From GWA1-54-12 sp964489845 (GTDB taxonomy: Bacteria > Patescibacteriota > Minisyncoccia > UBA6257 > GWB1-50-10): a stretch of DNA of 20,932 nucleotides. Position numbers and translations under genes: made by a program. Positions 7,825-15,080 of this stretch are shown piece after piece. Position 1 is the stretch's first letter. Every line of letters begins with the position of its first letter. Below the pieces are notes generated by a model. It had not been told where the DNA came from. It ran no database searches and saw nothing but the letters and a program-made list of their open reading frames with translations. The stretch covers positions 1-20,932 of the forward strand of contig CAZAZV010000012.1 of the NCBI GenBank assembly GCA_964489845.1, given 5' to 3'.

Positions 7825-7845
7825 CGCTCGGAATGACAAGTATTC

Positions 7846-7851
7846 TATAAT
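7846..7851 (+). promoter_or_regulatory. -10 box of pilM and probably of the T4P operon
   Basis: A consensus TATAAT ends 6 nt before the ATG at 7858. The 18 bases TATAATGAAGGCATGAAG are identical to those at the fimT-like gene (16907-16924), indicating a standard start module. No convincing -35 or Shine-Dalgarno is seen. Confidence 0.6.
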
Positions 7852-7857
7852 GAAGGC

Positions 7858-8967
7858 ATGAAGTTGAAGTTGTTCCGCGGCGTCACGGACTTTTTCAAAG
7901 ACATCGTGAACTCGGTGAAGAGCGGTTCGGTCATCGGCATTGATTTCGGCACCGCATCTATCAAAGTCGTGGAAGTTGCGCGGAGGGGAGACCGCTTCGT
8001 ACTCGTGAACTACGGTATCCTCGAAACGCGCGACTACCTCCGCCACACGCACCTGTCGTTGCAGACGAGTTCGCTCGATATCGTGGTGGATGAAGCGTCG
8101 CGGCTTCTCTCGCTCCTCGCGGCCGAGATGAAACTGAAATCAGCCGTTGCGCTCGCGGCGGTGCCGCTCTTTACGTCATTTTTTACCCTCCTTGACATCC
8201 CCGTGCTCTCGGAGCGCGAGACGGCGCAGGTGGTGCAGTATCAGGCGCAGAAGTATATTCCCATGCCCGTCAACGACGTCAAGGTGGATTGGCTGAAAGT
8301 CGACAGTTACACGAACGAGCAGGGGAACGAGTTCCAACGTCTCGCACTCATGGGTATACCGAAGAAGCTCATCGCGAATTACGGGCGCATCTGCGCCTCC
8401 GCCGGTCTTTCGGTGCAGACGATGGAACTCGACGCGCTTGCGCTCGCGCGCGCCGTCGCCTCGCACGGAAAACCGACGCTCGTCATGGACATCGGTGCGG
8501 AATCGACGACTATGCTGGTGTGCGAAAACGGTATCCTGAAACAGGCGCGGCAGAGCGACTATGGCGGCGTGCATATCACGCGCGCGGTGAGCAATGGCTT
8601 GGGGCTCGGCATGGCGCGCGCGGAGCTCTTGAAAAAACAAAAAGGAATTTTGGGAGACATCGGTTCCGCGGAGCTCGTGAGCTTACTTACGCCGTTCTTA
8701 GATGTTATAATACAAGAAGCGGAATATACGCGAAGTACGTACGAGCGCCGATACGGCAGGAACGTGGAGCAATTCACGATCCTCGGGGGGGGAGGCAACC
8801 TTGCCGGAACACCGGAACACATATCGGAACAGCTGAAGCTCCCGTACGTGAAAACCGGCGTACTCGATGATGTCGATTACGCACCGCAGCTTGAATCCGC
8901 TGCGGATGCGTTGGGACGGGAACTTGCGGTGGCGATCGGAACAGCGAAGCGATATTTCTACGTCTAA
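7858..8967 (+). CDS. pilM: Type IV pilus assembly protein PilM (actin-like ATPase)
   Basis: 369 aa, the usual size. PilM is a cytoplasmic FtsA/actin-fold protein that binds the N-terminal tail of PilN and links the inner-membrane alignment complex to the motor. The actin-fold phosphate loops are visible: GIDFGTASIKVVEV (residues 27-40) and VMDIGAESTTMLV. ILGGGGNL serves as the adenosine motif, and the QYQAQKYIPMPVNDV block is typical of PilM. There is a 23-residue extension before the first motif. It is the first gene of the pilus cluster, and pilN starts 1 nt after its stop. Confidence 0.92.
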   Translation: MKLKLFRGVTDFFKDIVNSVKSGSVIGIDFGTASIKVVEVARRGDRFVLVNYGILETRDYLRHTHLSLQTSSLDIVVDEASRLLSLLAAEMKLKSAVALAAVPLFTSFFTLLDIPVLSERETAQVVQYQAQKYIPMPVNDVKVDWLKVDSYTNEQGNEFQRLALMGIPKKLIANYGRICASAGLSVQTMELDALALARAVASHGKPTLVMDIGAESTTMLVCENGILKQARQSDYGGVHITRAVSNGLGLGMARAELLKKQKGILGDIGSAELVSLLTPFLDVIIQEAEYTRSTYERRYGRNVEQFTILGGGGNLAGTPEHISEQLKLPYVKTGVLDDVDYAPQLESAADALGRELAVAIGTAKRYFYV

Positions 8968-8968
8968 T

Positions 8969-9550
8969 ATGCCCGAAGACATACAACCAGAAAAACAGGA
9001 TACCGGTCGGGTACGGCAGGCGGTTGCGGAACAATTTGCGCCGGTCACCTCGGCGGGTTTGCCGTGGCGCCTGATGCTCTCGACGCTTTTTCTCCTGCTC
9101 TTCGCGGTTTTCATTTACGTCGGACTCAAGTTCGGCTACAACGCATATATCGACAGCCAGCTTGCAACGACTCAGCAGGGAATGGACCAACTGGCGGCGC
9201 AGGTGACGGAGAGTCAGCAGAAAGAACTCTTGAGTTTCTACTCCCAGCTCGTCAACCTTGAAAGCGCACTCGGTGACCGGCAATACAGCCAGAATATTTT
9301 TGGTTTCCTCGAGCAGCATACGCTCCCGCTCGTCTACTACTCCGAAGCGAAGTACGACGCCCCCACCGCATCGATTTCTCTCACGGGAATCGCGGCAACC
9401 ATGGAAGCATTCGTCGAGCAGACCACCATTCTCGGACAGTCACCCGACGTTGCGGGCGTGACGGTGAAAAACGTGTCGATCAGTGGAAATACGGTCAATT
9501 TCATACTGGAAGTCGACCTGAATGCGAGCTTTTTCAAGCAAATTAGCTGA
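8969..9550 (+). CDS. pilN: Type IV pilus assembly protein PilN-like
   Basis: 193 aa from the ATG at 8969, one base after the pilM stop; longer upstream in-frame starts would overlap pilM. It is a bitopic inner-membrane protein with a 30-residue cytoplasmic tail, one transmembrane helix (about 31-56), a coiled region (about 60-100) and an alpha/beta periplasmic-type domain with SISLTGIAATMEAFVEQ and VSISGNTVNFILEVDL. This matches the PilN topology. Assignment rests on position between pilM and pilO and on architecture more than on conserved residues; the PilM-binding N-terminal motif is not obvious. Confidence 0.75.
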   Translation: MPEDIQPEKQDTGRVRQAVAEQFAPVTSAGLPWRLMLSTLFLLLFAVFIYVGLKFGYNAYIDSQLATTQQGMDQLAAQVTESQQKELLSFYSQLVNLESALGDRQYSQNIFGFLEQHTLPLVYYSEAKYDAPTASISLTGIAATMEAFVEQTTILGQSPDVAGVTVKNVSISGNTVNFILEVDLNASFFKQIS

Positions 9551-9552
9551 CC

Positions 9553-9558
9553 ATGCCC
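9553..9558. repeat. Left flank of the palindromic insertion, possible duplicated pilO start
   Basis: ATGCCC just after the pilN stop mirrors TATGCGC at 9682-9688 on the far side of the element. Read on the minus strand the two 7-base flanks (GGGCATG and GCGCATA) agree at 5 of 7 positions. They may be a decayed target duplication that included the original pilO start codon. Confidence 0.3.
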
Positions 9559-9681
9559 CGTAATACAACTTTGACCAGCTACGTTGAGGACGTAAAAACA
9601 AGGTATATGCAAAGGTTTATGACACACAACCTAACCACAACTTCCGATACCTCGAAGAGGTGTCAAGGTTGATATACGGGG
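9556..9681 (-). repeat. Long (126-bp) palindromic element between pilN and pilO
   Basis: The ends CCCCGTAATACAACTT (left) and AGGTTGATATACGGGG (right) are inverted repeats. They match the right and left ends of the three 72-bp pilin-gene elements, so this copy lies in the opposite orientation. It is longer, contains an extra internal CCTC/GAGG hairpin and a second right-end-like stretch (read on the minus strand, CGGAAGTTGTGG). An ORF of 39 codons (9553-9672) crosses it but shows no recognisable protein features. Confidence 0.7.
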
Positions 9682-9682
9682 T

Positions 9683-10249
9683 ATGCGCGCCTCCACTAAG
9701 AGAATGTTGAGTATCCTCCTCTCGGGACTGTTCCTGATCGGGCTCTTAGTTGTGATTACCAGCATGATTGTTCCGGAGTTCCAGCACGTTTCCGACCGGC
9801 GCGCGCTCCTGTACTCGAACCAGACGGCCTTGCGGAACCAGACCAAGGCAGTGAACGACGTCGAGGGACTCATCAAAGAATTCCAGGGGTTTGCACAGGC
9901 GCGGGAGACGGTGACGTTGGCATTGCCGATATCTCAAGACATACCGTACGTGTTGTGGCAGGTGGGGACGCTTGCGCAGACGGCCGGCGTATCCCTGAAA
10001 TCATTCGACAACTCGCCGGAGCCGTTCATCACCCCGAAAGAACCGCTCGCACAACGCCTCGGCGTGATGGATGTCACCATCGTCGTGCAGGGGACATACG
10101 ACAACATGAAGCAGTTCGTGAAATACCTCGAGACGAACGTGCGGGTCTTCAATGTTCAGAATTTCGATATCACACCGACCGGTTCGACCGTAAACGGAGA
10201 GCCCACGTATCAATTGGCGGTCGAGTTTAACGCGTATTTCCAAGAATAA
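9683..10249 (+). CDS. pilO: Type IV pilus assembly protein PilO-like
   Basis: 188 aa with a short cytoplasmic tail, one transmembrane helix (about residues 8-31), a coiled-coil region (about 35-75) and a ferredoxin-like domain (VTIVVQGTYDNMKQFVKYLE, then TYQLAVEFNAYF). This is the PilO plan; it pairs with PilN in the inner-membrane alignment complex. The ATG at 9683 lies immediately past the palindromic element, 132 nt from pilN, whereas the other genes here abut or overlap. That spacing suggests the element was inserted between once-adjacent genes. Confidence 0.8.
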   Translation: MRASTKRMLSILLSGLFLIGLLVVITSMIVPEFQHVSDRRALLYSNQTALRNQTKAVNDVEGLIKEFQGFAQARETVTLALPISQDIPYVLWQVGTLAQTAGVSLKSFDNSPEPFITPKEPLAQRLGVMDVTIVVQGTYDNMKQFVKYLETNVRVFNVQNFDITPTGSTVNGEPTYQLAVEFNAYFQE

Positions 10250-10265
10250 TTCGGCACGACTCACT

Positions 10266-10556
10266 ATGGCCATAACCATCGAACAAGAGAAACAGCAGAA
10301 GAATTGGGTCGGCATCACCGTCGCGCTCATCGTGGTCGTCTCGCTTTTCATCGCGGCATACTACCTCTTTTTCAAGCGACCGGAGCTCGTCGAGGTGGCG
10401 ACGTCGGGGCAGTTCAAGCAGTTGCAGGGCGTCTCGCAAATTACCTTCAATCCGGAAACACTGTTCAATTCGCCGCAATTCAAGGCGCTGCGGCAATTCG
10501 GCGGGAACATCACGACTCCGACACCGGGGAGAGCTAATCCGTTCGTGCACTATTGA
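10266..10556 (+). CDS. Small membrane protein in the PilP position of the T4P operon
   Basis: 96 aa with one transmembrane helix (about residues 14-36) and a 60-residue exposed tail. The end of the tail, SPQFKALRQFG followed by TPTPGRANPF, is the recognisable part. The GRxNPF ending resembles the extended segment of PilP-type proteins that contacts the PilN/PilO domains. It starts 16 nt after pilO and ends just before the inserted cassettes. A role in the alignment complex is inferred from position and architecture. There is no lipobox, unlike true PilP. Confidence 0.6.
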   Translation: MAITIEQEKQQKNWVGITVALIVVVSLFIAAYYLFFKRPELVEVATSGQFKQLQGVSQITFNPETLFNSPQFKALRQFGGNITTPTPGRANPFVHY

Positions 10557-10588
10557 CGATGATTCTCCGCGAGCGGTAAGCATCATCG
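10557..10588. repeat. Nested palindrome after the PilP-position gene
   Basis: Outer arms CGATGAT (10557-10563) and ATCATCG (10582-10588) enclose an inner CCGC/GCGG hairpin. It begins directly after the stop codon at 10554-10556. There is no T tract, so it is not a typical terminator; it may be part of the insertion cluster. Confidence 0.5.
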
Positions 10589-10589
10589 C

Positions 10590-10845
10590 CACCGAGCACT
10601 CAAATCGATGTTTTATGTCTATGTTATGCGAAATCACAAGAACAATACGTTGTATGTAGGGTATACGAATGATTTGAAAAGAAGACTAAGAGAGCACAAA
10701 GAGAAAAGACCGGAGTTGGTATATTATGAAGCATATAAATCAAGTGAGGACGCGAGGGATAGGGAATGGAAGTTAAAACATAGAGGTCAGTCAGTCAGAT
10801 GGCTAAAACAAAGATTGGAACATAGTTTGGTTTGAGTGCTCGGTG
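10590..10845. mobile_element. GIY-YIG cassette bounded by 15-bp inverted repeats
   Basis: CACCGAGCACTCAAA (10590-10604) and its exact reverse complement (10831-10845) enclose one small AT-rich ORF. The left repeat ends 3 nt before the start codon and the right repeat contains the stop codon. The compact fit, different base composition and position inside an operon suggest a self-contained mobile or selfish unit of 256 bp. No transposase is present. Confidence 0.6.
10608..10835 (+). CDS. Small GIY-YIG nuclease-domain protein
   Basis: 75 aa, essentially one GIY-YIG domain (UvrC N-terminal / YhbQ-like family). FYVYVMRNHKNNTLYVGYT supplies the two short strands (VYV and YVG in place of GIY and YIG), followed by the conserved Arg helix DLKRRLREH. 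A central YYEAYKSSEDARDREWKLK carries the catalytic Glu region. Single-domain members are DNA nucleases of mostly unknown role. The gene is strikingly AT-rich compared with its neighbours and interrupts a pilus operon, so acquisition is likely. No separate DNA-binding domain is seen. Confidence 0.85.
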   Translation: MFYVYVMRNHKNNTLYVGYTNDLKRRLREHKEKRPELVYYEAYKSSEDARDREWKLKHRGQSVRWLKQRLEHSLV

Positions 10846-10914
10846 CTCAATGTTGTGACTGAATTGACTTCGCTCAGCATTGAGTCTCGCTCGTAAATCC
10901 AGACAACATTGAGC
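10845..10914. repeat. Compound palindrome ending on the pilB start codon
   Basis: Perfect 12-bp arms GCTCAATGTTGT (10845-10856) and ACAACATTGAGC (10903-10914) flank an inner imperfect hairpin GACTGAAT/ATTGAGTC (10857-10864 / 10879-10886). The right arm touches the pilB ATG, so in mRNA it would bury the start region. It abuts the GIY-YIG cassette with one base shared. Confidence 0.7.
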
Positions 10915-12675
10915 ATGGATGACAAAAAACTTTTCGATGCACTGGTTCGGGAAGGCATCGTCGACCGGCAGGTAGCCGAGCACTTGTTGCAGAGCGCGAC
11001 GCTTTCCGGCAAGAGCGGGGAAGAGCTCCTGTACAGCGAGCGCGCCGCGGACGAAGAAGCGCTTGCGAAGGTGAAAAGCAAGCTCTCCGGCGTCCCGTAC
11101 CAACGCGTCGAGCCGGCCGCCATTCCCGACGACGTGCTGAAACTCGTTCCGTACGAGACATCACGGACCTATCAGGTGGTTCCGATTTCGAGAGACAGAG
11201 GCATGCTCGTCGTGGGGATGCTTTATCCGGATGATACGGAAGCGCAAAACGCGCTCACGTTCATCGCAAAGCGCGAGCGCGTGAGCTTGGGAGTATATCT
11301 CACGACACCGTCGGTGCTGCGTGCGGTGTGGCGGCGATATATGCCGTATGAAGATGAGATTGAGGCGGCGGTCAAGGAGATGGGCGATGTCTCGAAAGAA
11401 GGAGAAATCGTCGGATTGGAACAGGGCATACAGACCTCCCAAAACGCTCCCATCATTAAAATCGTCGCTTCGACGTTGCGTCAGGCGGTGGATGTCAACG
11501 CCTCCGACATTCACATCGAGCCGCAGCGGACGTACCTCCGGATACGTTTCCGAGTCGACGGCAAGCTGCACACCGTCGCCTCGCTTCCCGTCGGCTTGAG
11601 TCGCCCCTTGGTGAGTCGCGTGAAAGTGCTCTCGCGTCTTCAGCTCGACGAGACGCGGAAACCGCAGGACGGCAGGTTCCGCACGATTATTTTCGGCCGC
11701 GACATCGACTTCCGTGTGTCCACGTTTCCGACGTCGGCAGGCGAGAAAGTCGCCATCCGCGTCCTCGACCCGACGACCGGTTTGAGGACCATCGAAGAAT
11801 TGGGGCTGCGGTCGTACCACGCTTCCGTCGTGCAGCGCGGGATCGAATCGCCATACGGCATGGTACTTGTCACGGGTCCGACGAGCGCGGGTAAGACGAC
11901 TACCTTGTATGCCATCATGCGCCGTCTCAATCAGGAGAACGTGAATATCTTGAGTTTGGAAGACCCGGTTGAGTACTTTATCGAAGGCGTGAACCAGTCG
12001 CAGATCATGCCGGGCATCGGCTACACCTTCGCCTCCGGATTGCGACAGATACTCCGCCAGGACCCGAACATCATTATGGTGGGCGAGATTCGCGACAGCG
12101 AAACCGCCGACCTTGCGGTGAACGCGGCACTCACGGGACACATCATGCTCTCCACGCTGCACACGAACAATTCTTTGGGCGTTATACCGCGGCTCGTGGA
12201 TTTGGGCGTGCCGGCATTCCTCCTTCCTTCAGCACTCAATATCATGATTTCGCAGCGGCTCGTTTCTCGACTGTGCCAAGCATGCGCCGTGAAAGAGGAG
12301 GCGCCTCCGCAGGCGCAGGAAATCATACGGAAAAGCCTCGAGGCATTGCCGGAGGGCGAGCGGGAGCGCGTGACGAAAAAATTCCCTTCCCCCTATCATG
12401 TCTATAAACCCAATCGGGGCGGTTCGACTTCGCTCGCCACAGGCGGAACCTGTGCCGTGTGCGGTGGGAGCGGCACGCTGGGACGGGTTGCCTTGTTCGA
12501 GGTGTTCGAGATGACCCGCGAACTTGCCCGCATCGTGAACAAGGGATTCACGGAGAGCGCCTTGCGAGAGGAAGCGGAACGACAAGGTATGGTGAGTTTG
12601 CGGCAGGATGGTATGATAAAAGCACTCGAGGGTGAAGTCGTATTGGAAGAAGTATTGCGAGAGACGGAAGAATAA
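10915..12675 (+). CDS. pilB: Type IV pilus extension ATPase PilB
   Basis: 586 aa from the ATG at 10915, which lies directly after the palindrome; a TTG at 10909 is inside it. An N-terminal GspE-N/MshEN-type domain (about 1-150) is followed by the secretion ATPase core. Motifs are: Walker A GPTSAGKTT (Lys327), Asp box, Walker B IIMVGEIRD and His box STLHTNNS. A C-terminal tetracysteine zinc site has CQAC (Cys454/457) and CAVC (Cys513/516), as in PilB/GspE. It powers pilus extension from the cytoplasmic face with PilC. Between the Cys pairs is a Gly/Ser/Thr-rich stretch (NRGGSTSLATGG) whose DNA can form a small hairpin. pilT follows after 2 nt. Confidence 0.95.
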   Translation: MDDKKLFDALVREGIVDRQVAEHLLQSATLSGKSGEELLYSERAADEEALAKVKSKLSGVPYQRVEPAAIPDDVLKLVPYETSRTYQVVPISRDRGMLVVGMLYPDDTEAQNALTFIAKRERVSLGVYLTTPSVLRAVWRRYMPYEDEIEAAVKEMGDVSKEGEIVGLEQGIQTSQNAPIIKIVASTLRQAVDVNASDIHIEPQRTYLRIRFRVDGKLHTVASLPVGLSRPLVSRVKVLSRLQLDETRKPQDGRFRTIIFGRDIDFRVSTFPTSAGEKVAIRVLDPTTGLRTIEELGLRSYHASVVQRGIESPYGMVLVTGPTSAGKTTTLYAIMRRLNQENVNILSLEDPVEYFIEGVNQSQIMPGIGYTFASGLRQILRQDPNIIMVGEIRDSETADLAVNAALTGHIMLSTLHTNNSLGVIPRLVDLGVPAFLLPSALNIMISQRLVSRLCQACAVKEEAPPQAQEIIRKSLEALPEGERERVTKKFPSPYHVYKPNRGGSTSLATGGTCAVCGGSGTLGRVALFEVFEMTRELARIVNKGFTESALREEAERQGMVSLRQDGMIKALEGEVVLEEVLRETEE

Positions 12676-12677
12676 CC

Positions 12678-13748
12678 ATGGATCACGGAGAAAAACTGCA
12701 GGAGTTGTTGCTTCTCACCGCGAAGCAGGGGGCATCGGATTTGCATATCGCCGTGGGTCGGCGGCCGACACTCCGCATTGACGGCGTGCTCGTACCCATC
12801 GCGAAAGAGGATGTGCTGACCGGAGAAGACACACAGGGGCTCGTTTTCGCGCTTCTCACGGACGAGCAGCGGGAAAAATTCCTGAAACTACGGGAACTCG
12901 ACTTGTCGTACAGCTACGAGGACAAAGCGCGATTCCGCGTCAACGTGTACTTTCAGCGCGAATTTATGGCGGCGGCGCTCCGCCTCGTGCCCGCGCATAT
13001 CCGCACGACGGAAGAACTAAACCTCCCCCCCATCCTGCACGACTTCACCAACCTGAAGCAGGGATTCATCCTCGTCGTCGGTCCGGCGGGGCACGGCAAG
13101 TCGACAACCCTGGCGGCGCTTGTCGACGAGATCAACCATAAACGCACGGGACACATCATCACGATTGAAGACCCCATTGAATACATTTTCTCACAGGACC
13201 GGTGTATCGTTTCACAGCGCGAAGTCGGTTCGGATACTCCTTCTTTCCGCCACGCCCTGCGTTCCATCCTGCGGCAAGACCCCGACGTGATCATGGTCGG
13301 TGAGATTCGCGACCCCGAGACGATGGCGACGGCGATGACCTCCGCCGAGACGGGGCACCTCGTATTTTCCACGCTCCACACCAATTCCGCGGCGCAGACG
13401 ATCGACCGTATCATCGACTCGTTCCCGCCGAACCAGCAGAGCCAGGTATCGTCGCAACTTGCGGGGACTTTAGTCGCCATCATGTCCGAGCGGCTCATTC
13501 CGCGCATCGGCGGCGGGCGCGTCCCCGTTACGGAAATCATGATCGCGAATTCCGCCGTGCGGAACCTCATCCGCGAGCGCAAGATTTACCAAATCGACCT
13601 CGTCATCGAGACGAGCGTCCAGGAAGGGATGATATCCCTGAACCGCTCGCTCGCGAGCCGCGTGAAGCGGAAGGAAATTTCCATGGACCAGGCGGAGGCG
13701 TACTCGCTGAACCCGTCGGAATTGAGAATTTTGCTCGAGCGGATGTAG
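12678..13748 (+). CDS. pilT: Type IV pilus retraction ATPase PilT
   Basis: 356 aa, normal length for PilT, a hexameric motor that drives retraction and twitching. It has an N-terminal PAS-like domain (SDLHIAVGRRPTLRIDG), Walker A GPAGHGKST (Lys141), Asp box, Walker B DVIMVGEIRD, His box STLHTNS and the PilT-specific C-terminal AVRNLIRE (usually AIRNLIRE). There is no zinc tetracysteine, which separates it from PilB. It lies 2 nt after pilB and 1 nt before pilC, so the three are one transcriptional unit. Confidence 0.95.
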   Translation: MDHGEKLQELLLLTAKQGASDLHIAVGRRPTLRIDGVLVPIAKEDVLTGEDTQGLVFALLTDEQREKFLKLRELDLSYSYEDKARFRVNVYFQREFMAAALRLVPAHIRTTEELNLPPILHDFTNLKQGFILVVGPAGHGKSTTLAALVDEINHKRTGHIITIEDPIEYIFSQDRCIVSQREVGSDTPSFRHALRSILRQDPDVIMVGEIRDPETMATAMTSAETGHLVFSTLHTNSAAQTIDRIIDSFPPNQQSQVSSQLAGTLVAIMSERLIPRIGGGRVPVTEIMIANSAVRNLIRERKIYQIDLVIETSVQEGMISLNRSLASRVKRKEISMDQAEAYSLNPSELRILLERM

Positions 13749-13749
13749 C

Positions 13750-14958
13750 ATGGATAAATTCGTTTACAAAGCGCGAACGCAGGACGGCGAGCTGCAGGTG
13801 GGGAACGTCGAGGCGTCGAACCGGCAGTCGGCGGTCAATATCCTCGCGAGCCACAATCTCTTCGTCTTGAACATCGAGCCGGTCGTCGAAGAACACTGGT
13901 ACGACCGTTTGGCGAACCTCTTCAAGCGGGTGAAGCTTTCGGAGATGATGATTTTCACCCGCCAACTCGCGACGCTTTTGTCTTCACAGGTGCCGCTTGC
14001 CGACAGCTTGCGGAACCTGTACCGGCAAACCAATCATCCGGTGCTCAAGGAAGCGGTTGCGGAGGTCGCGCAGGACGTCGATTCGGGCTTCTCGCTTTCC
14101 CAGGCACTGGAGCGGCAAAAGGGGCTCTTTTCCACGTTTTACATCAATATGGTGAAATCGTCGGAAATCACCGGCCGCCTGAGCGAGGTATTAAGCTTCC
14201 TTGCCGACCACCTGGAGGCCCGCGCGGAACTGACGAGCAAAATCCGGGGAGCGCTCATGTATCCGGCGTTCGTTGTCGCACTTTTCATCGTGGTTGTCGG
14301 CATTGTCGTGAGCGTTGTGTTGCCGCAGATTACGCCGATTTTCGCCGAATCGAACGTGCCACTCCCGGTTTATACCCAGGCGGTGCTCGCCATTGGAACG
14401 TTTACCGAGCATTGGTGGTGGGCGGTTCTCATCGGCGTCGCGGCGATCGTCCTTGTTCTGCTTGATTATTTCCAGTCGGAGGAGGGGAAGGGGGTGCGGG
14501 ACGAGCTCGTGCTCCGGATGCCCATTTTCGGGCAACTTTTCAAGAAGATGTACCTCGCACGGTTTGCGGAATCGGCGCGCGTGCTCATCAAAGGTGGCCT
14601 TACGATTCCCCAAGCGGTTGAAATCACTGCACACACTGTCGGGAGCGTGGTGTACCAGAGTGTGCTCCAGGATGCCGCGATGCAGGTGCGACGCGGCGTC
14701 CTGCTCTCGAAGGCGCTCGAGAACAGCTCCGATTTCCCGCCGCTCGTCGCCCAACTGGTTTCCGTCGGAGAATCAACGGGTCGTCTCGAGGAATTGCTCG
14801 ATAAAATCAATTCGTTTTACACGCAGCAGGTTAATGATACGGTGGAGAATCTCGTATCGCTCATTCAGCCGATTATGATGGTAGTCATCGGCGTGATGGT
14901 CGGGCTGCTTTTTGCGTCAATCCTGCTGCCGCTGTATAATCTGTCGAAGGTTTTCTGA
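13750..14958 (+). CDS. pilC: Type IV pilus platform protein PilC
   Basis: 402 aa, the usual length, with two T2SSF domains. The first contains FTRQLATLLSSQVPLADSL and the second FAESARVLIKGGLTIPQAV. Three transmembrane segments are seen at about residues 168-192, 215-240 and 371-395. It is the inner-membrane platform that passes motor rotation to the pilins. It starts 1 nt after the pilT stop. A start is clear from MDKFVYKARTQDG, the family's typical N-terminus. Confidence 0.95.
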   Translation: MDKFVYKARTQDGELQVGNVEASNRQSAVNILASHNLFVLNIEPVVEEHWYDRLANLFKRVKLSEMMIFTRQLATLLSSQVPLADSLRNLYRQTNHPVLKEAVAEVAQDVDSGFSLSQALERQKGLFSTFYINMVKSSEITGRLSEVLSFLADHLEARAELTSKIRGALMYPAFVVALFIVVVGIVVSVVLPQITPIFAESNVPLPVYTQAVLAIGTFTEHWWWAVLIGVAAIVLVLLDYFQSEEGKGVRDELVLRMPIFGQLFKKMYLARFAESARVLIKGGLTIPQAVEITAHTVGSVVYQSVLQDAAMQVRRGVLLSKALENSSDFPPLVAQLVSVGESTGRLEELLDKINSFYTQQVNDTVENLVSLIQPIMMVVIGVMVGLLFASILLPLYNLSKVF

Positions 14959-14968
14959 TGTCTCCCGC

Positions 14969-14984
14969 TCCCGCGTACGCGGGA
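14969..14984. repeat. GC-rich palindrome after pilC
   Basis: TCCCGCGTACGCGGGA is a perfect 16-bp palindrome followed by ATCCAG, a type often dispersed in bacterial intergenic DNA. There is no T tract. It may stabilise the pilC 3' end or act as a weak terminator before the pilin promoter. Confidence 0.5.
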
Positions 14985-15023
14985 ATCCAGATTACAGGAA
15001 GGATGATTTGAGCATGCGAGTTG

Positions 15024-15032
15024 TGATATAAT
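15024..15032 (+). promoter_or_regulatory. Extended -10 promoter for the pilin genes
   Basis: TGATATAAT is identical to the box of the surface protein gene but lies 48 nt upstream of the ATG at 15081, giving a leader of about 40 nt. A separate promoter would let the pilins be made in excess of the assembly proteins. Confidence 0.5.
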
Positions 15033-15080
15033 GGGAGTAACGGCTTAGATAAGGTCGGACACATCATTGTGTTAAGAGCT

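Noticed and set aside
8703..8711. TGTTATAAT inside pilM
   Set aside because: No start codon follows within a useful distance and the pilM frame continues through it, so it is probably chance.
9553..9672. A 39-codon ORF across the pilN-pilO element
   Set aside because: It is explained by the palindromic element; there is no homology I recognise and no ribosome-binding site.
14969..14984. Terminator after pilC
   Set aside because: The palindrome is perfect but has no T run after it; it is listed as a repeat only.
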